15,483 bases of DNA from Parabacteroides sp. (GCA_020026285.1 JAHHQS010000094.1:1-15483); one strand, 5' to 3'. Counted from the stretch's first letter, positions 8,359-14,840 are shown. A program made the numbers and translations. The notes: generated from the sequence alone by a model not told the origin.

Positions 8359-9345
8359 CAGTATCTCTCGCAAATTGTTGATAAACAACGAATGCTCTGC
8401 CAGTTGTGGAGCTAAAATTACCATGTAAAAAATCGAACTGCTTAAATTTGCAGTACCAATGAGAAGTGTGGAAAAATCGCCAATACTAATTAGCTTGTTT
8501 AAGACTTGCCATCCTAAATACACGGCCGGAACACTATAATTTATCAATGAAAATAGATTTGCTCCAAAAACAGATTTGTTTATAATTGAAGGCATTTTAG
8601 TCTTTATTATATTGATAATTTCATTATTTGAATTTGAATATTTTTTAAATAGCAATTCATTATAACCGTTCGTTCTAATTTCCTCTCTATATTGAGGTAA
8701 AGAAAATATGCGTTTTATATAATCATTTTTTCGATTTTCTTGTGTCAATGACATTTCATAATTGTATCGTTCTTTAGTTATTTTCATGTTGATAAAAAAT
8801 GAACTAATCGCAGGAACAATTGAAAAAATAATTAGTACAGGATTCAACATTGCAACTACAGTTAATACTCCCAAAGTGGAAAATAGATTCGACAAAAAGT
8901 ATTGGAATGTATTAAGGACTTGCACAGACCGTTGATCTGCTTCATTCAATGCTCTAACATACTTGTTATAAAATTCTGAATTATTCATATCAAAAAGATC
9001 GATAGAAATATATTTGTCGTAAAGTTTTTTAGAGATTCCGTTTTTTATTTTCAAATTCCATATGGGAAATTTCACATTAGTAAATATGCTGTTTACTGCC
9101 ATGTTAGATAAATGTATTAATAAATATATTGATATTGTGATTAATAAAAAAAGAAAAGGGTTATCACGCTCTAAAGATTCTATCGCGTATTTATAAAATA
9201 ATGCAACATTTGCCGCGTTGATACCGCTAAATAGTGCTATAATAAAAATACTTATTACACGCATTTTACAATTATTATAGCTGTAGCCGATCACAAATGA
9301 AATGTTTTTTACAACAGTGGTAAATGAAGTTTTTTTCTTTTGCAT
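7546..9345 (-). CDS. Half-size ABC peptide exporter, copy 2 (TMD-NBD)
   Basis: 599 residues. A diverged type IV transmembrane domain (about six segments within residues 25-318) is joined to an ATPase domain essentially identical to that of the downstream ABC protein. It has Walker A GENGAGKST (386-394), signature LSGGENQK, Walker B IIMDEPSSSLD and H-loop SHRL, all intact. The open frame extends to 9366, but AGGAGGGTG sits 8 nt before the ATG at 9345 (MQKKKTSF), so that start is preferred. No C39 peptidase domain. It follows the precursor region by about 145 nt, most of it a decayed second precursor. It likely forms a heterodimer with the downstream ABC protein. Homodimers are also possible because each ATPase domain is complete. 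Confidence 0.9.
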   Translation of the reverse strand: MQKKKTSFTTVVKNISFVIGYSYNNCKMRVISIFIIALFSGINAANVALFYKYAIESLERDNPFLFLLITISIYLLIHLSNMAVNSIFTNVKFPIWNLKIKNGISKKLYDKYISIDLFDMNNSEFYNKYVRALNEADQRSVQVLNTFQYFLSNLFSTLGVLTVVAMLNPVLIIFSIVPAISSFFINMKITKERYNYEMSLTQENRKNDYIKRIFSLPQYREEIRTNGYNELLFKKYSNSNNEIINIIKTKMPSIINKSVFGANLFSLINYSVPAVYLGWQVLNKLISIGDFSTLLIGTANLSSSIFYMVILAPQLAEHSLFINNLREILDYKSSMEPTEDLKVIEKDKSHSIVLDNVTFKYNSNSQDILKNISLRINKGEKIALVGENGAGKSTLVKLILRLYDPQNGRVYFDDENYKNLNVDSLRKEIAVVYQDFQSFAFSIGENVLTRELKGNEDEQEVWEALKASGLYSKVEALPDKIHTPLTNEFEENGTNLSGGENQKLAIAKAICKDAGVIIMDEPSSSLDPLSEHEMYLRMFNVCKDKTLILISHRLYSTKMVDKIYYMENGSVLESGNHEELMRLNGKYARLYKIQAEQYR

Positions 9346-9379
9346 TAGTTTCACCCTCCTATACATTTCATGGTCTCAT

Positions 9380-9475
9380 AACGGCTAAACAACATGTTGG
9401 ACTAACAACCTGTTCAGAGTTACAACTGTTGTGATTTGTTCCGCCTTCCTGTAAAGCGTCACAAAACTAGGTTAT
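9380..9475 (-). pseudogene. Decayed second precursor peptide
   Basis: Between the precursor and the ABC gene, one minus-strand frame reads EGGTNHNSCNSEQ followed by VVSPTCCLAVMRP and a TGA. The EGGTN block matches the precursor's EGGTN at both DNA (GAAGGcGGAACAAAT) and protein level. Upstream similarity continues in a different frame (a CTTTAC block), displaced by an apparent 4-nt deletion just before EGG. The EGG frame meets TAG before any start, and no ribosome site is in place. It is therefore best read as a degenerate duplicate with a different Cys-bearing tail. Similarity is short, so confidence is moderate. Confidence 0.6.
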
Positions 9476-9491
9476 ATACAATACATTTTCT

Positions 9492-9605
9492 TTAACAACC
9501 GGCTGTACAATTGCAGTTGCCGTAATTTGTTCCACCTTCCATACCGTAAAGAAGAACCATGTTTCCAATGAACTTCTTGGATGGCTTTTTCAATACCTTT
9601 TTCAT
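9492..9605 (-). CDS. RiPP precursor peptide, 37 residues, CLI_3235-like
   Basis: ATG at 9605 follows AAAGGAG at spacing 8, one of the best ribosome sites in the operon. The peptide has a basic leader (MKKVLKKPSKKF), a hydrophobic patch (NMVLLY, residues 15-20), then GMEGG and a 12-residue tail TNYGNCNCTAGC with Cys31, Cys33 and Cys37 to the stop. Gly24-Gly25 is a plausible cleavage point. Small size, lysine-rich leader, Cys-containing C-terminus and position between carrier-protein and exporter genes, beside two radical SAM genes, all mark it as the substrate of the cluster. It resembles, from memory, the clostridial CLI_3235-type bacteriocin-like precursors. Possible modifications include thioether links from Cys to neighbouring residues (ranthipeptide or sactipeptide type). 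The product and its activity are unknown. A longer overlapping frame over the same DNA has no ribosome site and is a shadow. Confidence 0.85.
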   Translation of the reverse strand: MKKVLKKPSKKFIGNMVLLYGMEGGTNYGNCNCTAGC

Positions 9606-9643
9606 GTACTTTACTCCTTTCGTTTTTTAAAATATATATGTTA

Positions 9644-9901
9644 TCAGTCGTTATGAGCTTCCGCATTTTCTTCTTTACAATTCCTTATTATTTCCGCGAA
9701 AGAGTGCAAAGAAGATATGGAATCATACAATAAATATTCATCTGGCATTTCCATATCGAATTTTTTCTCAATATCGACAATAAAACTAATAAATTGGATT
9801 GAGTCAGTAAGATAATCCCTCAAATCCAAATCAACCCCAGTATACTCAATCTCCATTCCTTCTTCATGCAATAGATCTATAATTTCATTTATATAATTCA
9901 T
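9644..9901 (-). CDS. Acyl-carrier-like protein of the peptide maturation system
   Basis: 85 residues from ATG 9901, chosen over the longer frame because AAAAGGAG lies correctly upstream and the longer N-terminus overlaps the previous gene. The acidic helical protein has the carrier signature LTDSIQFISFIVDIEKKF. Ser34 of Asp33-Ser34 is the predicted phosphopantetheine attachment site, and EKKFDMEMPDEYLLYDSI is a typical second half. No acyltransferase, ketosynthase or adenylation gene lies in the window, so its loading partner is missing or chromosomal. Comparable 'acyl carrier-related' proteins are recorded in clostridial peptide maturation loci (from memory). It ends 38 nt before the precursor start. 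It could tether an acyl or aminoacyl group for the peptide, or act as a scaffold. Confidence 0.85.
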   Translation of the reverse strand: MNYINEIIDLLHEEGMEIEYTGVDLDLRDYLTDSIQFISFIVDIEKKFDMEMPDEYLLYDSISSLHSFAEIIRNCKEENAEAHND

Positions 9902-9938
9902 TTTTTGATCTCCTTTTGGTTTCCATAAGTTGTTCAAT

Positions 9939-11270
9939 TTATATTTTAGTAAAATATCGTCTATCAAAAAGCTCCAAAAAACTGTTTATAAATGATTTCT
10001 CGAACAGACATATATCGTCATTTTCTTTTTCTTTTTTGATAAAACTCGCAGGGCATGAAGCGGATAAGCAAGCTCCACTGTAAAAACAAGTATCACAACT
10101 TTTAAAGTTGCGAGTACTTCTACAAAGCCATTTAGAATGTTTATTACTATCGATAAACATTTCACCATTTTGCAAATAGCCTATACGATTTTCTGGGAAA
10201 TTAAAATCCCCTGTACATTTATATATTGTACCATCAGAACCTATAACGAAAGAATGTCTTTTGTTGGCATAGCAAACACATGTATTTCCATTCATAAGTG
10301 CACCGTGAGGTGAAATATCCAATTTATTTTTATTATGAGCTATCTTATTTAATAGTTCCATGTAAAAATCATTATTTATAAGATTTTTGCTCATATTTTG
10401 TACTCTACTCCCGCCCCAGTCCGCTACTTTTTGAAATGAGAATGAAAAGCGTTTATCATCCGAAAATAGTGAATAAAAATAATCTATATACTCATCAATA
10501 TGCTGAGAAATAACTTTAGTGAAATTGGTTCTAATTGTAAATCTTGGTATCCCTGATTTTACGTTGGTCTTAATATCCACTAAATTTGAAATAATTCTAT
10601 CAAATGTTCCTCCTCCATTTCTTAATACTCTTTGGCTGTCATGAGTTGATTTTACCCCATCAATAGTAATCTGATAGTTATAAACTTTCAGATTATATAA
10701 TTTTCTAAAGTTGTCAATGGTTAAATTATATGCATTTGTTGTCATAGATGAAGTATAATTTCTTTTTGCAGTATTACATATGCCAACAAAAGCATTTGAA
10801 AGATTTTCTACGACGTCTAATGCTTCTAAAGGTTCGCCTCCAAACCATCGTACATCCATAGACGAAAATTTCATTATGTTTTTTCTTACAAACTTAATAA
10901 GGCTATCTTGTGTTTCGGCCTTCATCTTTCCCTTTTCAAATGTTTCATAACAATATTTACAACAAAAATTGCATTTTTCTGTTGGCAGAATAATGAGACG
11001 TAGTGTATTTTCTTCCACAATATCCATATATTTTTGTTCACATAAAAGAATTTCATCCATATTCGATTCAACAAAATAACCTAATGATTTTAATTTTTGA
11101 AACTGCTGATTATTTTCTATATCTGTATGAGACAATGATTTTTCAATAAAATTAAAGTCAGTAACAGATATTGACGCAAGGCTCTCAAATCCTTTATATG
11201 AATTATAGAGTAGTAACTCATTATTATCAGTCTGGTAAATATGGTTAAACATTGATGGCTTGTAACTCAT
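9939..11270 (-). CDS. Radical SAM/SPASM peptide maturase, CcpM-like
   Basis: 443 residues. The N-terminal 80 residues (for example ELLLYNSYKGFESL) resemble the leader-binding or capping region found in peptide-modifying SPASM enzymes. The SAM cluster is CNFCCKYC, Cys100-x3-Cys104-x2-Cys107, followed by FGGEPLEAL. The SPASM domain is complete: Cys333-x13-Gly-x4-Cys352, then Cys383 and Cys392-x2-Cys395-x5-Cys401-x4-Cys406-x14-Cys421, enough for two auxiliary 4Fe-4S clusters. Enzymes of this architecture form thioether bonds on Cys-containing peptides (SCIFF/ranthipeptide maturases). The Cys-rich-peptide maturase CcpM family, from memory, has the same length and neighbours. Start supported by AAAGGA 10 nt upstream. 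Predicted substrate: the 37-residue peptide encoded two genes downstream. Confidence 0.88.
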   Translation of the reverse strand: MSYKPSMFNHIYQTDNNELLLYNSYKGFESLASISVTDFNFIEKSLSHTDIENNQQFQKLKSLGYFVESNMDEILLCEQKYMDIVEENTLRLIILPTEKCNFCCKYCYETFEKGKMKAETQDSLIKFVRKNIMKFSSMDVRWFGGEPLEALDVVENLSNAFVGICNTAKRNYTSSMTTNAYNLTIDNFRKLYNLKVYNYQITIDGVKSTHDSQRVLRNGGGTFDRIISNLVDIKTNVKSGIPRFTIRTNFTKVISQHIDEYIDYFYSLFSDDKRFSFSFQKVADWGGSRVQNMSKNLINNDFYMELLNKIAHNKNKLDISPHGALMNGNTCVCYANKRHSFVIGSDGTIYKCTGDFNFPENRIGYLQNGEMFIDSNKHSKWLCRSTRNFKSCDTCFYSGACLSASCPASFIKKEKENDDICLFEKSFINSFLELFDRRYFTKI

Positions 11271-11318
11271 TTATAATCGTTCCTTTCTATTAAAAGGTGC
11301 CATTATTCTACTTTATTG

Positions 11319-12185
11319 TCATCCTCTATTTTTGCAAATTGGTTTTGCCCAAAACTGTTCCAAATTATCTGTATTCCATATCGTTTTATTTGAAAAATTT
11401 TCGTAACAAAATACTCGTTCATTATTAGTCTCTGCATAACCTGTCGGAACTAAATGATAAAAATACTGTGGTATTTTATCTGTTGTTCCATTAATTCTAC
11501 TGCAATAAAATCTAAAAAAATTTTTATACAAATAATCCAAATACCAATCATCATCAAATTGATGTAATTTACTATTTGAAGCAATTTTTGAAAAACGATG
11601 GAGGTATTCAAAATGTATCTTTTCATTTCTAACCAAACATTGCCTTATTTCTGATACTGATAACATCTCTCCTAGATCGTTTAAAAAGTAGCAATTTCTC
11701 GCGGAATCCAAAGCTAGCCACTTAGCTAATTTATGCGAATAAACAGCTGTAATAGCATGATTATCATACGGCAATACATCTATAGGTAAGCAACAGACCA
11801 GTCTTGCTTCATATCCCATCGAAAGCAACGCCTCCGTTAGTACGATTGCATGTTGGCGACAATTTACGGTTGCTTTTTCACGTTTACAATGTTCAATGAT
11901 ATTTGTTGCGTTTTCATCACCAATATATTCTTTTTGTTCATCATACAAAAGAACTTCATGGCTCCACCTCAATACCTTGAGAAATACTTTTATGTCATCA
12001 TTTCCTTGTTGGTACCGTGCCAGAGTATAGTCATTATATAATTTTAATAATTGTTCATCATCATATCTTGAGAGATAAATAAAATCATTATTCCAAGCGT
12101 TTGGAACATGGGAATAGCTTGAAAACCTTTTCAAAAGATACTCATAATCTACTCGTGCATTTTTGATATAATAATACGATTCCAT
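11319..12185 (-). CDS. Transglutaminase-like cysteine protease-fold protein
   Basis: 288 residues, no signal peptide. The core shows the transglutaminase-like triad in order and at normal spacing: Cys109 (VNCRQHAIVLTEAL), His143 (DNHAITAVYS) and Asp160 (WLALDSARN). The helix with Gly after the Cys (ALLSMGYEARLV) is also typical of the fold. Bacterial members act as amidases, peptidases or crosslinking enzymes. Residues 1-100 and 200-288 are Tyr/Trp-rich and unrecognised. Start follows AGGAGAG. It lies 15 nt after the repeat protein and 48 nt before the radical SAM gene, so it is surely co-transcribed. It could trim the leader, hydrolyse an adduct or form an isopeptide link on the peptide. Which one is not readable from sequence. 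I do not recall such a gene as a standard part of CLI_3235-type loci. Confidence 0.82.
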   Translation of the reverse strand: MESYYYIKNARVDYEYLLKRFSSYSHVPNAWNNDFIYLSRYDDEQLLKLYNDYTLARYQQGNDDIKVFLKVLRWSHEVLLYDEQKEYIGDENATNIIEHCKREKATVNCRQHAIVLTEALLSMGYEARLVCCLPIDVLPYDNHAITAVYSHKLAKWLALDSARNCYFLNDLGEMLSVSEIRQCLVRNEKIHFEYLHRFSKIASNSKLHQFDDDWYLDYLYKNFFRFYCSRINGTTDKIPQYFYHLVPTGYAETNNERVFCYENFSNKTIWNTDNLEQFWAKPICKNRG

Positions 12186-12200
12186 CGCTTTTCTCTCCTA

Positions 12201-12752
12201 TTATTTGAGATAATTCTCATTGACAAAGGTCTTTAGAACATCTTTGTCAATAAACTGCACAAGATGGCTGATTGCAACTATTCCGTATTTTTCAATTGTA
12301 TTTTTTACCATATTATTCAACAACTCTTTTTCCATAAAAGGGGCAATGTACTCAAAATATCGAAGCTTGTTTTTTTTGTATTCGATTAATGCAATTTTTT
12401 TGATTAAAGATTTGCCTGCAAAAGGAAAGTAGCTACTTGAAGCTTGAATGCCTTTTTCTTCATATATTTTTAGTATCATCGAATCCCGTATTTCACAATC
12501 CATAAAAGCAATTAAAATGTCAACCTTGTAACCCTCTTCTATCTTTTTAGAAACCGCCTGATTTATTAACTCGACAGAGGCAAAAGGAGCAACTTTTTTA
12601 GCATGTTCAAAAAGATTCTGATTAATATATTTTAGAAAAAGCTTATTGCATATATCTTTTTCCAAAAATGGTAGCATTTGTTCGAGTTCTCGAATATCTG
12701 GCATCGAAATATCGTGATGCCCATTACTTACAGTTTGAAAATTTACATTCAT
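12201..12752 (-). CDS. Protein of six 28-residue helical repeats, first gene of the peptide operon
   Basis: 183 residues, start supported by GAGGAGAG. Six units repeat with a regular period. The conserved aromatic Phe falls at residues 29, 57, 83, 111, 139 and 167, spacings 28, 26, 28, 28 and 28. Examples are MLPFLEKDICNKLF, VAPFASVELINQAV, YFPFAGKSLIKKIA, IAPFMEKELLNNMV and LVQFIDKDVLKTFV. Each unit looks like two short helices, giving a small HEAT-like solenoid. There is no enzymatic motif, membrane segment or signal peptide. Leading position in the operon suggests a scaffold, leader-binding partner, immunity or regulatory protein. I do not recognise the family. The period itself is directly seen. 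The fold is inference. Confidence 0.8.
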   Translation of the reverse strand: MNVNFQTVSNGHHDISMPDIRELEQMLPFLEKDICNKLFLKYINQNLFEHAKKVAPFASVELINQAVSKKIEEGYKVDILIAFMDCEIRDSMILKIYEEKGIQASSSYFPFAGKSLIKKIALIEYKKNKLRYFEYIAPFMEKELLNNMVKNTIEKYGIVAISHLVQFIDKDVLKTFVNENYLK

Positions 12753-12802
12753 TTTATCTCTCCTCTTTTAAAATACCGGACCGTAAAATTAAATGAAAGT
12801 TA

Positions 12803-12961
12803 TCAGCCCTTTAGGTATACATTGATTTCACCACAAAACACATGTACACCCGAATCATGGACATCAGAAGTACCGGTGCAAGAGATGTTGGTTTCAATGG
12901 GCGCCGGACACACCACCCAAGGAGCGAAATCCGAATTGCCTATCCGCAGACTGCGGATAGG
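12803..12961 (-). pseudogene. Start-less Cys-containing small reading frame
   Basis: After a TAG at 12962-12964 the frame runs 52 codons to TGA and looks protein-like: DFAPWVVCPAPIETNISCTG, then a segment with HVFCGEINVYLKG at the end (three Cys). No ATG start or ribosome site. Its left part is formed by the 25-nt palindrome. It could be the 3' half of a broken peptide gene whose 5' half is the neighbouring frame at 12940-13101. Weak evidence. Confidence 0.3.
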
Positions 12962-12962
12962 C
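12938..12962. repeat. Perfect 25-nt palindrome (12-bp arms, 1-nt centre)
   Basis: GCCTATCCGCAG, A, CTGCGGATAGGC. It sits exactly where the small frame from 13101 stops and the Cys-containing frame begins, about 185 nt upstream of the first operon gene. Candidates: operator, recombination or insertion footprint, or a short RNA hairpin (no U tract). Confidence 0.9.
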
Positions 12963-13101
12963 TAGCTTCCTGCACCACGATAGGGAGCATTGCAGCAACT
13001 ACCGCTACTGTGACAAGAAGTGCAATCATTTCACTGTTCGTACCAAAGGCCAGTGCTATATCGGCTCCGTCCATGTCCAAGTTGATGCACATTCTCAACA
13101 T
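12940..13101 (-). CDS. Possible 53-residue membrane peptide ahead of the operon, perhaps broken
   Basis: ATG 13101 opens a frame with GADIALAFGTNSEMIALL followed by a hydrophobic run (VTVAVVAAMLPIVV, about residues 30-43), ending at TAG inside the palindrome. The ribosome site is poor (AGAGAGGA more than 15 nt upstream). A better-placed GAGGA precedes another ATG at about 13136, whose frame ends after 13 codons but would join this one by a single-base deletion. This suggests a peptide gene damaged at both ends. No family recognised. It differs from the operon in composition (more G+C). Confidence 0.3.
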   Translation of the reverse strand: MLRMCINLDMDGADIALAFGTNSEMIALLVTVAVVAAMLPIVVQEASLSAVCG

Positions 13102-13178
13102 AATGCGAACTTACTTTTTCCTCTCTGATGTTTCATTTATTGTCACATCCTCTTGTCTAATTTCTCCTTCTATGTAAT

Positions 13179-13206
13179 ATTATCACACATTTAAAAAAAA
13201 AATCAA
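13179..13206 (-). promoter_or_regulatory. Promoter candidate for the peptide operon
   Basis: On the minus strand TTGATT (13201-13206) and GATAAT (13179-13184) are separated by 16 nt, and the -10 is preceded by TGT, making it an extended -10. A poly-T tract fills the spacer. It lies about 430 nt before the first confident operon gene, upstream of the broken small frames. Confidence 0.5.
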
Positions 13207-13240
13207 GCATTTATCATAAAATTTATAATTAATAAAAGTT

Positions 13241-13286
13241 TTTATTGTGCACATTGGTTGTTTTAACGAAAAATATACACAATAAA
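13241..13286. promoter_or_regulatory. Inverted repeat upstream of the promoter, possible operator
   Basis: TTTATTGTG (13241-13249) and CACAATAAA (13278-13286) are exact reverse complements 28 nt apart, in an AT-rich gene-free stretch 35-80 nt upstream of the promoter candidate. An activator site is conceivable. No regulator gene of the cluster is visible. Confidence 0.35.
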
Positions 13287-13389
13287 CTACAATAGTTTTT
13301 ATTTATGGGCTGCAAAAGTACAACCTATGCTGCGTAAAAACCATATTCCATTATGCTTATTTCTCTTTGCTATATATATTTTAGATGCA

Positions 13390-14142
13390 TTAATTTTCCA
13401 TTGTTACTGTTTTTTTAATTCCGCCTTTGAATATGACCAGTAACTAGGTTTTTGAAACCACTTTAATGCAGTCGATCAGTTGTCTGGCGGCAGTATCATC
13501 GAAATCTATCGGATGATTTTTCAGGGCGTTGAGAGCTCCCAGTACCTCCCTCATTCTGGGTTGATCCGCACCAGCCTCGACCTGCCGTTTTTTCTTTTCT
13601 GCAATGACCTTTTTTGACTTCAGCAAACTCTTTTGATAGGTGATGAAATCCTCGCCTGCGATGTTATCTTTGCCTGCCATCTCCATGACCATGCTTTTGA
13701 GCTGTTCCAGCCTCAGCTCATCATTTGCGATGCTGTTCTCGTCAGCCGCACCATAAAACATTCGTATGTGAAGCTGCAGGTTTTTGAGCGCAGCCTGACA
13801 TCCATCATCATTTACGACTTCTTGTATTGCATCCACTATAGCCCGCTGGACAGCGGTTTCTTCAAAGGTCGGTGAGTCAGGACAGTATTTCTTGCCATAT
13901 TCCATCCGGCTGATACAGCGCCATACCACTTTCTTCTTGCCGTTTTTACTCCATACGGCTCTGCGGTAGGCAGTGTCGCATTTCCCGCAGACCAGCAGTT
14001 CTGTAAGGGCATATTTGCCGGGATATTTGCAGAGTTCGGTTTTTACGTATTTATGCTTTTTTCGATTGAGGCTTGCACGTCTCGCCATTTCTTGTTGGAC
14101 GCGGTCGAATACTTCCCGCGGAATAATAGAGAAAATCATCAT
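13390..14142 (-). pseudogene. Large serine recombinase, C-terminal half, with premature amber codon
   Basis: The frame begins abruptly at SIIPREVFDRVQQEMARRAS, the end of the Recombinase domain. It continues through the zinc-ribbon (LVCGKCDTAYRRAVW, then WRCISRMEYGKKYC) into a charged coiled-coil region and the usual C-terminal basic segment. The N-terminal resolvase domain with the catalytic Ser is missing; upstream DNA is unrelated. A TAG at 13444-13446 ends the long frame at VVSKT, but the next codons read LLVIFKGGIKKTVTMEN to a TAA at 13390-13392. FKGG near the end is a hallmark of this family, so the TAG is a nonsense mutation and the gene once ended at 13390. Dead remnant of a TnpX/ICE-type integrase. 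Codon use is richer in G+C than the peptide operon. Confidence 0.85.
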
Positions 14143-14278
14143 TCTGCGGAGCTTTCAGATAGGTGTAACAGCTCCCGAACTGTTTTAAGCTGAGCGGCTG
14201 GCTATTAGGTTTATTCAGCCACTTCATAAATTTTTCTTTGGTTATCATTTTTTCCGCCAAATGTTTGATATTTTTCAT
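14131..14278 (-). pseudogene. N-terminal fragment of an unknown protein abutting the recombinase remnant
   Basis: ATG 14278 follows an AGGA ribosome site and encodes about 48 residues (MKNIKHLAEKMITKEKF, later LSLKQFGSCYTYLKAPQN) before the DNA becomes recombinase sequence in another frame. The junction near 14131-14142 looks like a deletion or recombination endpoint. The open frame runs on to 14051 as an out-of-frame shadow of the recombinase. No family recognised. Confidence 0.45.
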
Positions 14279-14294
14279 TGATATTCCTGTTGAA

Positions 14295-14840
14295 TTACAT
14301 TTTCAAAGTGAGAGAATGATCATTGTCAAACTCAAAATCGCAAAAGCCTTCATTATAACAGTAATACTTCCCATTGATTTGAAGGAATCTGTCTTTATAT
14401 TGTTGCAATAATTCTATTTTTGTTCGGTATTCAAATCTCTTACAAGTTCTTTATAGCTTACAATCCCGATCGTAAAAATAGTCAAAAAGCTCATCAATTG
14501 AGGAAAAGCAAAAACCGTGATCGCAAAAAAGAGGAGAATTCTCATCCATTTTAACTCAATTGTATTTCTGCTGCGAAGCCAACTTTGAATCAGATAACTC
14601 GGATTCCCTGGTTCAAACCTTTTTGCAGTATCTGTCAGTGATATAGGCTCATCTGTTGGACGCAAATATTTGTACACTGTCTGTTCCAGAAATGCATTCA
14701 TTTTAGGCTCGTATATAGGTAACTCTCCTTTACTCAAAGCATCAAAGAGAGTATCACGAATATTTTCCCATTCTTCTCTGGATGAGGTTCAATGTAATCA
14801 TTCACACGTTTTAAGAACTCCTCGCGTGTTATAGCATAAG
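14295..14840 (-). pseudogene. KilA-N-like phage protein gene, multiply disrupted
   Basis: The clearest part reads VYKYLRPTDEPISLTDTAKR then FEPGNPSYLIQSWLRSRNTIE. This matches the KilA-N pattern: 'ISLTDIA', then 'I.NW.RNRNTIE'. Upstream, ITREEFLKRVNDYIEPHP and EEWENIRDTLFDALSKGELP lie in two different frames, implying a frameshift. Downstream of NTIE the original frame becomes hydrophobic and unconvincing. The +1 frame gives MDENSPLFCDHGFCFSSIDE, a TAA, and then RTKIELLQQYKDRFLQINGK running to a stop at 14295. At least two frameshifts and one nonsense codon are therefore inferred. KilA-N proteins are phage or mobile-element DNA-binding proteins. Exact boundaries uncertain. Confidence 0.55.

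Noticed and set aside
9460..9500. Internal promoter between precursor and ABC gene (TTGTTA, 16 nt, TATAAC).
   Set aside because: Weak match in AT-rich DNA overlapping the precursor stop; not distinguishable from chance without transcript data.
9472..9666. A 64-codon minus-strand frame over the precursor region.
   Set aside because: It starts inside the carrier-protein gene, has no ribosome site, and reads the precursor gene out of frame.
12678..13177. Plus-strand frames of about 95 and 111 codons upstream of the operon.
   Set aside because: They run antisense to the promoter and small frames, have no ribosome site, and show no domain character.
441..13446. In-frame TAG codons in the OLD-like gene, the serine recombinase and the small upstream frame could mean TAG is read through (recoding).
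   Set aside because: Both ABC genes and the second radical SAM gene end naturally at TAG with the next ribosome site overlapping or just beyond it, so TAG is a working stop; the interrupted genes are otherwise damaged.
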